This document shows positions 57,107 to 64,000 of a stretch of 64,000 bases of DNA, one piece after another. Source of the stretch: a virus; the IMG/VR virus record IMGVR_UViG_3300028840_002691, positions 1 to 64,000 of that record. The stretch is one strand, 5' to 3'. Positions within the stretch are counted from its first letter, which is position 1. Every line of letters begins with the position of its first letter. Made by a program: the position numbers and the translations under genes. The notes beneath the pieces were generated by a model, which did not search any database, was not told the origin of the DNA, and worked only from the letters and a program-made list of their open reading frames with translations.

Positions 57107-58183
57107 ATGGCACTAAATCCTACAGGTTCTCCGATCAAGGAGCTTGTGGAATCGAAAGGGGCGCAAGGTGCTCAGGAAGTGATCCGCGAGGGTCTGAAGC
57201 AGAAGAAGTTCCAGCCGGAGCACTTCTCACTTCAAGAGATCTGGGAAGCCACCTGCGGGCCTGTGAGTCAAATACAGGAGCAAGTGGTTGCGGACTCCTT
57301 TCCGAAGATCACCGGAGAGCTTATCAACGCAAAGATCATCGCTGGCTACGACAGCGTGGCGATGATTGGCGACCAGCTCTGCACCACGGTTCCAAGCAAG
57401 CTGAAGACCGAGACCGTAGCAGGCTTTACGGATGCTGAGGTTCCGGACTTCATTCCTGAAGCCGGAGAGTACAACGACTCCACAGTGACAGAGAAATACG
57501 TCACCATGCGCAATAAAAAGTATGGGAAGTTGATCTCCATCACCGAGGAGATGATCCTCTTCGATCAGTCTGGTCAGGTGATGACCAGAGCGCAGAGGAT
57601 CGGCGAGAAGGCAGCGCAGTACAGAGAGAAGACCATAGTGGAGGGCGTTCAGGACATCAACAGCTCAGTCTGGAACCCATCCGGCGTGGCTACGGCTTTC
57701 TACAGCGCCACCAACGGCAACCTCGCCACCAGCAACGCTTTCAATGAAGGCGGGCTGGAAGCCGTGCGCAAGCTGATGCAGCAGATGAAGGACGACTCCG
57801 AGCACAGCGACAGCAACGACTACATCCTCATCAACGAGGCCAACATGATCCTGTTGGTTCCTGTGGATCTGGAGCTTGAGGCGTGGCAGATGGTTAACTC
57901 TACTCTGACGCCCGAGTCGGCTGAGAATGCGTCCAACTTTTTCCGTGGGCGGTATCGGGTGCTGACCAGTCCTTACGTCACAAACCAAAGCGCCACCACG
58001 TGGTTCCTGGGCGACTTTAGGCAGGACTTCTGGTGGAGCGAGGTATGGCCGCTGCAGACATTTTCACGCGCGGCTGGCAACAGCGACGAGTTCAAGCGAG
58101 ACATCAAGAGCATGCACAAGGTCCGCTACTATGGCACGATCGGTGCCGTGGACGTAAGGCATAGCTTCAAATCTACTGCTTAA
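57107..58183 (+). CDS. Major capsid protein (HK97 fold)
   Basis: 358 residues with a strong ribosome site (AAGGAGGG). Features: an N-terminal helical arm, ADSFPKITGELINAKIIAGY, VPDFIPEAGEYNDSTVTEKY (E-loop region), MRNKKYGKLISITEEMILFD (spine) and GRYRVLTSPYVTNQSATTWF with LGDFRQDFWWSEVWPLQTF in the A domain. Length is normal, with no protease-cleaved delta domain visible. It is the most abundant virion protein by analogy. Confidence 0.87.
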   Translation: MALNPTGSPIKELVESKGAQGAQEVIREGLKQKKFQPEHFSLQEIWEATCGPVSQIQEQVVADSFPKITGELINAKIIAGYDSVAMIGDQLCTTVPSKLKTETVAGFTDAEVPDFIPEAGEYNDSTVTEKYVTMRNKKYGKLISITEEMILFDQSGQVMTRAQRIGEKAAQYREKTIVEGVQDINSSVWNPSGVATAFYSATNGNLATSNAFNEGGLEAVRKLMQQMKDDSEHSDSNDYILINEANMILLVPVDLELEAWQMVNSTLTPESAENASNFFRGRYRVLTSPYVTNQSATTWFLGDFRQDFWWSEVWPLQTFSRAAGNSDEFKRDIKSMHKVRYYGTIGAVDVRHSFKSTA

Positions 58184-58334
58184 TCTCGTGTAGCTGTGTG
58201 TTACACGTAGGCAAGAGAGATAGGGAGGAGTTTTGTAGCCGGAACTTCACTCTGTGCGGCTGGGCTTCTTCTCCTTCCTAGTCTTTCTTTACAGCAATTA
58301 GAAGAAGACAACATAGCACGAGGAGGACTATATT
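58184..58334 (+). promoter_or_regulatory. 151-base leader with hairpins after the capsid gene
   Basis: Holds a 6-bp stem CGTGTA/TACACG with a 9-base loop (58187-58207) and, further on, CTTCTTCT paired with AGAAGAAG (about 58266-58310). It may end capsid transcripts or adjust translation of the next gene, whose ribosome site is GAGGAGGAC. Structure is only inferred from the sequence. Confidence 0.4.
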
Positions 58335-58847
58335 ATGGCTAGACGAGGACCAGGACGAGGATCTCGCATGGGCAAGGGTGTGCTTTCGGGCAGCACTCTG
58401 GCTGTGCACCCGTCCGGCGTAACGATAGACAAACAGGGTATCGAGTATACTGCTGGTGTTGTTGTAACTCCAACTGAACTTGGTTACTTGGATGGGCAGG
58501 CGGGGTATGGGCTTGCTTATACTTCAGCAGCAGGGTACAGAATTGCCTATGGACTGACGGACTTCGCAGGCAGCGGCAAGCCTCTTGAAGGCACCCTGTC
58601 CGTGAGCAACGTGCTGTCCGTAGACACAGGGCTGACAACGGTGTTGGGTTTTTGGCCTAGCATTTATGATGCCACTTCTGACATGCACAAGCTGTCGGCA
58701 AGTGCATTTCTGACCTGGCAGAAGAACCTGACCACGACTTCAGAGGTGACGGTGATCTCTTTGATTGATGCTGGTGCGGCAGGCACAACGCCGTACTTCT
58801 TGTTCAATAAGGGAGTTTCCTGTTCGTGGATCGCTTTCGGCACATAA
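58335..58847 (+). CDS. Capsid-associated repeat protein C1
   Basis: 170 residues. Basic Gly-Arg start (RRGPGRGSRMGKGVL), then beta-rich GSTLAVHPSGVTIDKQGIEY, TELGYLDGQAGYG and DATSDMHKLSASAFLTWQKN. Tandem paralogue of 58866. Position after the major capsid protein suggests a head fibre or decoration protein. No named family. Confidence 0.55.
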   Translation: MARRGPGRGSRMGKGVLSGSTLAVHPSGVTIDKQGIEYTAGVVVTPTELGYLDGQAGYGLAYTSAAGYRIAYGLTDFAGSGKPLEGTLSVSNVLSVDTGLTTVLGFWPSIYDATSDMHKLSASAFLTWQKNLTTTSEVTVISLIDAGAAGTTPYFLFNKGVSCSWIAFGT

Positions 58848-58865
58848 TACAAGGAGGACTACATT

Positions 58866-59393
58866 ATGGCGAGTACATGGAGAAGAGGCCCTGGACGTGG
58901 ATCACGTATGGGCAAAGGTGTGCTTTCGGGCAGCACTCTCGCTGTGGTGCCTTCGGGTGTTACGATCGACAAACAGGGCATTGAGTATTCAGCAGGCACG
59001 TTCATAACACCTACTGAAATCGGATATCTAGACGGTCAGGCTGGCTACGGGGTCGCCTACACCACTGCGGCAGGGTACAGAGTGGCCTATGGGTTGACAG
59101 ATGTGGCTAACAGCGGTGTAAGCCAGGGCACTGGCTCTGTGAGCAGTATTCTGGAAGTGGCCACTGGGTTGACAACGGTGCTTGGCTTTTGGGGTAGTGT
59201 TTACGATGCCACTTCAGATATGCACAAGTCATCTGTTAGCATATACCTGGATTGGCAGAAGAACGCGACATACACTTCCAGGGTGACTGTGGTGACCGCT
59301 GTAGAGGCTGCTGCAGCTGGTACTGGTGGTGCAACTCCGTACAATTTGTTCAACACAGGGGTGTCACTGTCTTGGCTGGCTTTTGGGACATAA
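58866..59393 (+). CDS. Capsid-associated repeat protein C2
   Basis: 175 residues, a close tandem paralogue of C1 (same GRGSRMGKGVLSGSTLAV and GVTIDKQGIEY, DATSDMHKSS). Both are preceded by the same GGAGGACTAyATTATGGC box. It is followed by a strong terminator-like hairpin, so these end a capsid transcript. Confidence 0.55.
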   Translation: MASTWRRGPGRGSRMGKGVLSGSTLAVVPSGVTIDKQGIEYSAGTFITPTEIGYLDGQAGYGVAYTTAAGYRVAYGLTDVANSGVSQGTGSVSSILEVATGLTTVLGFWGSVYDATSDMHKSSVSIYLDWQKNATYTSRVTVVTAVEAAAAGTGGATPYNLFNTGVSLSWLAFGT

Positions 59394-59401
59394 ACCACAG
59401 C

Positions 59402-59439
59402 GCAGAGAACCACAGTCTGTGCACACTGTGGTTCTCTGC
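59402..59439 (+). terminator. Strong stem-loop at the end of the capsid genes
   Basis: A perfect 14-bp stem (59402-59415 with 59426-59439), loop of 10, followed by TTAATATATAT. The stem-loop stands eight bases after a stop. The tail is AT-rich but not a pure T run, so it could be a terminator or an mRNA processing/stability hairpin that limits transcription of the next gene. Confidence 0.65.
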
Positions 59440-59488
59440 TTAATATATATCTGAACTGCTGGTTGCATGTTTTTGAAGGGGGGCAAAA

Positions 59489-61573
59489 TTGGAATGGGTA
59501 CTTGCTTGTTTTACACTGACGCTGATAGCAGCACCTCTGGTGTTTGCTCCGTTGAAGTTTATTGATGGCTACATATTACCACAGCTGGCAGTGCACGCCA
59601 TTGGGTTGGGGGTTGCCTTTGTGGGCATGGTGCAGTTGGGAGTGTTCCCACTGAGCTTGCTGTCATTGCTGGTATGTCTTTACTTTGTCTATATGGTTAT
59701 GACTACTTTCTGGTCTACAGCTACTCACGCCTCTTTACGGGATCTGCCTCTCGTGTTCAACGGGTTGGCTGCCTTTCTTGTGGCCTCTGTGCTCTTCCGC
59801 AGTAGCGCGCTGAACATGGTCACGGTTTCCTTGGGTGTTTTCTTTGTTAGCACTATCACTTGTATTTACTGCATTGGGCAGCGGTTGCGTATTGATCCTG
59901 TGTTCAAGGAGCGGCTGGTGTCAGCGGCGGTGGACTTCAAAGGCTTGCCCAGACAGAGGATACCCAAGTGGTTCAGGAACAAGAACTTTATTGACTCCAG
60001 ACCGATAGGCACGATAGGCAATACGAATTTTGTCTCAGGTTACTTGGGCTCTACTGTACCGTTCTTGGTTTTTTTGTCTGTGGAGGTGTCGCCGTGGTTC
60101 CTGTTGAGCATTCTGTTGGTTGTGGTCACTGTAACTATGGCCGAATGCAGGGCGGCGCTGCTGGGCATGTTTTGTAGTGGTCTGGTATTTCTGCTGATTG
60201 CCTCAAGGGCAGGGCTGGTGATTGACTTTGTGGTGTGGTTGTTTTCTTTTGAGTTGGTGCGACTGCTTTCTGTAATCGGTGCAGTGTATGTGCTGTTGTT
60301 TCTTGTGGATGCGATATGCAGGCTGCACAAGGGAGGAGTGTTCAGGATGTTGAACGCAGAGACTCCTCTCACCTCGGAGTTGTCAGTGGAGAGCGAGGAC
60401 CAGGAGGACCTTGTGGCTCACTTGCGGTACAGGTTCCGCTATTGGAAGGCGGCGTGGGAGTTGCTGAAGCAGAAACCGTTGCAGGGTTTTGGGCTCAGGA
60501 CGTTTAGGAAAGAAGTATATCAAGCACAAGCAACTTTACACAACAGGGACGGCAAGTTCTTAGGTCTTGGCTACCAGACTCCACAGCCCAGGGAGTGCCA
60601 CAATGACTATGTGGAGAACTTTGTTGAAGGTGGGTTGGTCGGTGGGTTGATGTTTCTGGCTATACTTGCGGTTGTGTTTTACAATGCCTGGGTCTACTTG
60701 TCTTCGGTGGTTGCGGTAGACTTCTTGCTGGTGGCTGGAGTGCTGTCTGGTTTCCTCTGCCTGCTTGTGGTGGCGTTCTTCTTTTTCCCGTTCAGGCTAC
60801 CAGCATCAGCGGTGCTGTTCTGGGTTGGGCTGGCGTTGCTGGACTCCATGACTACCGATGTAGCAATAGTGACATTTGAGTCGAACATCTTTCTGACTCT
60901 GCTGGTGGCTGGTGTGTTGGCTGCGCTGTTGTGGGAGGGGAGCATAAAGCCGAACGCAGCGAACTTCTACTTCAACAAGTACAGCTTCTCACGTGACATG
61001 ATGCTGCGGGAGAAGTTTCTGATAAAGGCGACGGACTTCTCGCCTAGAGAAACGATATTCAGAACTCATGCTGCGGTAAACTACTCGGAGACAGTGCCGT
61101 CGTTTGCCGAAAAGCATGCCAATGTGATGAGCTACTTCTATGACGGCATGACTCCGGCTTGGATGATGTTCTACAATGTGGCTATGGTGAAGGCAGCCAA
61201 TGGTAAGTTTGAAGAGGCCATAGAATATTTGAACCATTCACTTTACTACTTTCCGAGGTTTAAGCCCGCCTTGCAGTTCATGCAGATGATCTGGGCTGAA
61301 GCAAAGATGCCAGAAAGGAGGATCTTGATGAAGAGGATGACTAAGGAGGGCCTGCTTGCTATCAAGCTGCATCGCACGGAGGCCGAAAAGCACAACATGG
61401 CGATAGAGAACATCATCTTGCAGGAGAAGGTGAAATCGAACATACCGATAGAGTGGTCCTTTGACCTGAAGGAGGGTGTATTTCTGACTCCTACTGAAGC
61501 AGAAAACCTACGTAGAGAGAGACAGAAAGAAATGGGCGGAGGATTGAGTCTGGTACCTGGAACAAATGCTTAG
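59489..61573 (+). CDS. O-antigen polymerase/ligase-like (Wzy_C) membrane protein with TPR-like tail
   Basis: 694 residues from TTG 59489 (AAGGGGGG upstream). About twelve membrane segments fill residues 1-490. Between them LLKQKPLQGFGLRTFRKEVY, ECHNDYVENFVEGGLVGGLM carry the Wzy_C signature (GxGxxxF...HNxYxxxxxExG) of periplasmic-loop O-antigen ligases and polymerases. The last 190 residues are soluble with a TPR-like repeat (AMVKAANGKFEEAIEYLNHS). In bacteria these enzymes join glycan units to lipid A, to each other or to proteins (PglL). Sitting between capsid and connector genes is striking. It likely uses the glycan made by the 8-37 kb cassette. Confidence 0.78.
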   Translation: MEWVLACFTLTLIAAPLVFAPLKFIDGYILPQLAVHAIGLGVAFVGMVQLGVFPLSLLSLLVCLYFVYMVMTTFWSTATHASLRDLPLVFNGLAAFLVASVLFRSSALNMVTVSLGVFFVSTITCIYCIGQRLRIDPVFKERLVSAAVDFKGLPRQRIPKWFRNKNFIDSRPIGTIGNTNFVSGYLGSTVPFLVFLSVEVSPWFLLSILLVVVTVTMAECRAALLGMFCSGLVFLLIASRAGLVIDFVVWLFSFELVRLLSVIGAVYVLLFLVDAICRLHKGGVFRMLNAETPLTSELSVESEDQEDLVAHLRYRFRYWKAAWELLKQKPLQGFGLRTFRKEVYQAQATLHNRDGKFLGLGYQTPQPRECHNDYVENFVEGGLVGGLMFLAILAVVFYNAWVYLSSVVAVDFLLVAGVLSGFLCLLVVAFFFFPFRLPASAVLFWVGLALLDSMTTDVAIVTFESNIFLTLLVAGVLAALLWEGSIKPNAANFYFNKYSFSRDMMLREKFLIKATDFSPRETIFRTHAAVNYSETVPSFAEKHANVMSYFYDGMTPAWMMFYNVAMVKAANGKFEEAIEYLNHSLYYFPRFKPALQFMQMIWAEAKMPERRILMKRMTKEGLLAIKLHRTEAEKHNMAIENIILQEKVKSNIPIEWSFDLKEGVFLTPTEAENLRRERQKEMGGGLSLVPGTNA

Positions 61574-61600
61574 AAAGAGAAAGGAAGGAGACACGAGAAA

Positions 61601-62023
61601 ATGACCTTGATGGATGATTTGAGAGAAAAGGCAGCCAAGGGAACAAAAATCACTTCCGAAGAGCTGGAAGAGGCCCGCAAGGAGATGGCAATAGGCAATG
61701 CGGCTGACGCTAAGGAGGAGAAAGAAGAAAACCAGAAAGAGGAGCAAAAACCTGAGAAGGCACCACCTCCTCCTGAGCCAGAACCCGAGAAGCCTATAGT
61801 GTTTTCCTTTGACGAGTTTGTGCAGAAGAACTTAGGCACATTTAACAGGGTTACACGTTCCGTGTGGAGGAGCAACGTCACGCTGCTGGCTAATATGTTC
61901 CTCTCCATAGAGATAAGAAATGAGTTGAAGGCTATCAGACGTCTTTTGGAAGTAAAGCAAACCACAAAGCCAGAAGAATTAGCAACAGGAAAGGAGAAGC
62001 CAAAAAGGAAACCTAAAAAATGA
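61601..62023 (+). CDS. Charged low-complexity protein with C-terminal helix domain
   Basis: 140 residues. An acidic/Lys-rich, Pro-rich first half (KEEKEENQKEEQKPEKAPPP) then a compact helical end (FSFDEFVQKNLGTFNRVTRS). Lies between the Wzy-like gene and the connectors. Perhaps structural or a tether; unrecognised. ATGA overlap with the next gene. Confidence 0.5.
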   Translation: MTLMDDLREKAAKGTKITSEELEEARKEMAIGNAADAKEEKEENQKEEQKPEKAPPPPEPEPEKPIVFSFDEFVQKNLGTFNRVTRSVWRSNVTLLANMFLSIEIRNELKAIRRLLEVKQTTKPEELATGKEKPKRKPKK

Positions 62024-62421
62024 GCTATACTCATTCACCAGAGACCGACGAGGGGCGTCTCCGTATACTTTTATATGACGTAGTACCAAGCGGAACCAGC
62101 GCAGCTATAGGCTCAAACTACCACTTTGAGGACGCCGATCTGTCTGCCCTGCTGGATATGAACAGTGACGACCTTTGGGCTAGTGCTGCTGATGGATGCC
62201 GAGCTATGGCTGCAAAGCTCGCTGACGAGGCCATAGCCTTGGGACTTGGAAAGACAGACATCTACGTAGACAAGAGAAAGAAGCCGGACTTTTACCTAAA
62301 ACTGGCAGCAGAGTACCAGGAACGTTCCTACACTGACGTTGACGAGTACATTGACTCAATAAACTACGGCGTGAGCTACACGGGATTTGACGATACAGAG
62401 TACTTTGGTGACTACGAATAA
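62020..62421 (+). CDS. Head-tail connector (adaptor)
   Basis: 133 residues. RLRILLYDVVPSG, FEDADLSALLDMNSDDLWAS and AADGCRAMAAKLADEAIALG is the pattern of gp6-like adaptors (FxDxELxxxL...AAAxxxExxA). It would seal the portal and attach the neck. ATG/stop junction with the next gene. Note the similar C-terminus of the gene at 47318. Confidence 0.68.
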   Translation: MSYTHSPETDEGRLRILLYDVVPSGTSAAIGSNYHFEDADLSALLDMNSDDLWASAADGCRAMAAKLADEAIALGLGKTDIYVDKRKKPDFYLKLAAEYQERSYTDVDEYIDSINYGVSYTGFDDTEYFGDYE

Positions 62422-62831
62422 TGTCGATACTGACTTCTCAGGAGATAGCGGACATCACAAGCGACATACATGAGATAGTGACTGATGTCGAGCTGAGCAC
62501 CAGGATCACTTACAGGCTGGCTGGGGTGACAGCGGAGACCTCCTACGATCCGACCACTCAAGCCATACCGAGCATGTTTTCGACCAGCTCCGTGAGCGCG
62601 TTCAAGGGCACTTACAGCCTGGACGAGGCTGCCCAGTCAGGCGGACTGATAGAGTATGGGGATGTGAAGTTCATCGTAATGCGCTCTCATGTCACTGGTA
62701 TTTTGGGCACAATAGACCAGGTGTTCGAGAGCGGCAGCAGCGTGCAGAGCGGCACCACATACCAGGTAGTTGGTTCGCTGAGCTATGATCCGTTGAAGAT
62801 CTGCTACTTCATACATTGCAGGGCGGTATGA
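62421..62831 (+). CDS. Head-closure/neck protein
   Basis: 136 residues, beta-rich, with an ordered set of features of stopper proteins (YGDVKFIVMRSHVTG, SGTTYQVVGSLSYDPLKICY). Order adaptor, stopper, gp10-like, terminator fits the usual neck operon. Family by position and composition. Confidence 0.58.
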   Translation: MSILTSQEIADITSDIHEIVTDVELSTRITYRLAGVTAETSYDPTTQAIPSMFSTSSVSAFKGTYSLDEAAQSGGLIEYGDVKFIVMRSHVTGILGTIDQVFESGSSVQSGTTYQVVGSLSYDPLKICYFIHCRAV

Positions 62832-63310
62832 AAGTTACCATTGATGTTGAGACGGAAAAGTTTAACAGGAAACTGAAAAAGTTTTTGAAGAACAGCAATG
62901 TTGAGGTAGGAAAAGGAGTAAGAAAAGCAGCTTTGGATTTGCTCTTTATGATTCATAGGCCAAAACCTCACGGCACTCATCCGGTCGAGACCGGTAGAGC
63001 GAGAGGCGCTTGGGCAGCATCGATGGAGGGTCTTGGTGGCAGGTTCAATTACCATAAAGGAGTAGATCCATCAAGAGATCAAGTAGCCATGGGGAGAAAA
63101 GAAGGCGGCTTCGTAAACAAACTCAAGAACAAGTACTTCAAATATGTGGAGCTTATAAATGGCTGCCCATACATCATATATCTTGAATACGGACATAGCA
63201 AGAGCGCCCCTGCTGGAATGGTCAGGATATCTTTACGCGAGATGCGGGGTATGAAAATCACCGACAAGTACTTCAAGCCAGTTTTTCTGAAGGAGTGGAA
63301 TAAACTGTAA
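62828..63310 (+). CDS. HK97 gp10-like neck/tail-completion protein
   Basis: 160 residues from ATG 62828 (ATGA overlap). FNRKLKKFLKNSNVEVGKGV, PVETGRARGAWAAS and IIYLEYGHSKSAPAGMVRIS match HK97 gp10-type proteins (TGRLR...YxxYxExG...P.g.P). Helps join head and tail. Confidence 0.75.
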   Translation: MKVTIDVETEKFNRKLKKFLKNSNVEVGKGVRKAALDLLFMIHRPKPHGTHPVETGRARGAWAASMEGLGGRFNYHKGVDPSRDQVAMGRKEGGFVNKLKNKYFKYVELINGCPYIIYLEYGHSKSAPAGMVRISLREMRGMKITDKYFKPVFLKEWNKL

Positions 63311-63801
63311 TGGCACTGGACATACTGGCAGAACGAGCAAACGTAAAGCGCAGCCTTGAGAGCTACTTTCATGGTATCTTTGGTCCCTCCGGCAAGGACT
63401 TCTACGTGGACTACGAGGGCGTGCCGTTTGAGACGAAAGAGAAGCGTGAGTGGCTGCAGCCACGAGTGATGGACTTCAGCGGCGAGTTCCTGCGACAAGG
63501 CTCCGCAACACAGTACGCCACCAATGTGAACATGATGTTCAATGTGAATATACTGGTTACAAAAAGCGGCACCACAATAGCCGACAGACACTACGTGCTC
63601 AGGGACAAAGTCGTAGAGCATTTTAAGATAGGGCAGACCATAAACATACGCAACTGGACCAGCGGCACCACTCCGCTGGCGATTTTAGGCAAGATGAAAG
63701 TGAGGCAGCTGATAACCGACCGCCCAATCGAGGATGAGCATTTTCTGCAGTACTCACTAACGTGGGAACTTGATTGGTTAGATTTAACAACTAATCCATA
63801 A
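63310..63801 (+). CDS. Tail terminator-like protein
   Basis: 163 residues, starting at the stop of the previous gene. Alpha/beta with a long beta hairpin (ATNVNMMFNVNILVTKSGTT, HFLQYSLTWELDWLDLTTNP). Order and size suit the tail terminator, which caps the tail tube. Motif evidence is weak. Confidence 0.58.
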   Translation: MALDILAERANVKRSLESYFHGIFGPSGKDFYVDYEGVPFETKEKREWLQPRVMDFSGEFLRQGSATQYATNVNMMFNVNILVTKSGTTIADRHYVLRDKVVEHFKIGQTINIRNWTSGTTPLAILGKMKVRQLITDRPIEDEHFLQYSLTWELDWLDLTTNP

Positions 63802-63816
63802 GGGAGATGTAATAAA

Positions 63817-64000
63817 ATGATAGAGCAAAGTGAACTCGTAAACCTACTGGCAGGCAACTCTGGCTTTTCGACAAAGCGCTGTGTGAAGACAGCCCAGACA
63901 ATGCTGGCTCCACTCAACAAACTGATCGATGAGAAGCTTGCTAAGAAGAAGAGGATAGTAAAGAAGACAAGGACAGAGGACATCACCGAACCACTCAGTG
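63817..64000 (+). CDS. Hypothetical protein, 3' truncated by window edge
   Basis: At least 61 residues after GGGAGA. Begins MIEQSELVNLLAGNSGFSTK then a basic helical stretch (KLAKKKRIVKKTRTE). Next to tail genes. The end is outside the window, so no family can be given. Confidence 0.5.
   Translation, partial: MIEQSELVNLLAGNSGFSTKRCVKTAQTMLAPLNKLIDEKLAKKKRIVKKTRTEDITEPLS

Overview
The window is one continuous piece of a large tailed double-stranded DNA phage (Caudoviricetes-type) from an unidentified, probably uncultured host. The evidence is a full head module: large terminase, portal, MuF-like head protein, prohead protease/scaffold, HK97-type major capsid protein, and head-tail connector and neck proteins. 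All supported genes lie on the + strand, mostly with ATGA or shorter overlaps, so transcription appears to run in one direction across 64 kb. Arg AGG and Ile ATA codons are common. I saw no integrase, endolysin, tRNA or rRNA gene, so lifestyle and host stay open.

Layout. (1) 0-7 kb, recombination: the C-terminal part of a RecA-family recombinase, a PD-(D/E)XK nuclease-like protein, an HC1 histone-like protein, and an Mre11/Rad50 (SbcCD) system whose SbcC is split into an N-terminal ATPase half, a separate coiled-coil protein and a C-terminal ATPase half, with small conserved phage genes between. Three intergenic gaps in this part are filled, from stop codon to Shine-Dalgarno-like AAGGA, by tandem degenerate NNGGT pentamers. 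(2) 7-8.4 kb: an exported Ig-like protein and a Fis-like regulator. (3) 8.4-37 kb: a very large surface-sugar cassette interleaved with small phage genes. It holds two cytidylyltransferases, two NeuB-like synthases, a PseG-like protein, a PIG-L deacetylase, a WbqC-like protein, two DegT aminotransferases, one class III aminotransferase, three NAD-epimerases, a hydroxyacid dehydrogenase, a Gfo/Idh/MocA oxidoreductase, three sulfotransferases, several glycosyltransferases, SAM methyltransferases and two DNA-methyltransferase-like proteins with degraded catalytic motifs. Together these could build, activate, modify and transfer a nonulosonate-like sulfated glycan. (4) 37-39.4 kb: a purA homologue with the PurZ-type Asp-to-Ser change (GSEGKGK), compositionally foreign and flanked by a 61-bp duplication. 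PurZ makes the precursor of 2-aminoadenine (Z) DNA. (5) 39.4-43.3 kb: a (Ser-Trp/Arg/Gly)n dipeptide-repeat ORF, a likely small terminase, and many tiny membrane proteins. (6) 43.3-64 kb: head and neck genes, interrupted by two exported beta-helix proteins, two homing-endonuclease insertions and an O-antigen polymerase/ligase-like membrane protein with a TPR-like tail.

The main novelty candidates are the phage-borne glycan factory with its Wzy-like enzyme inside the structural operon, the PurZ-like gene and its insertion scar, the GGT-based repeat arrays (trinucleotides at fixed 2-nt spacing, recalling multimeric RNA-binding-protein targets), the dipeptide-repeat ORF, and the two methyltransferase-fold proteins that have lost the DPPY motif. 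Family assignments come from reading motifs by eye; no database or structure search was run.
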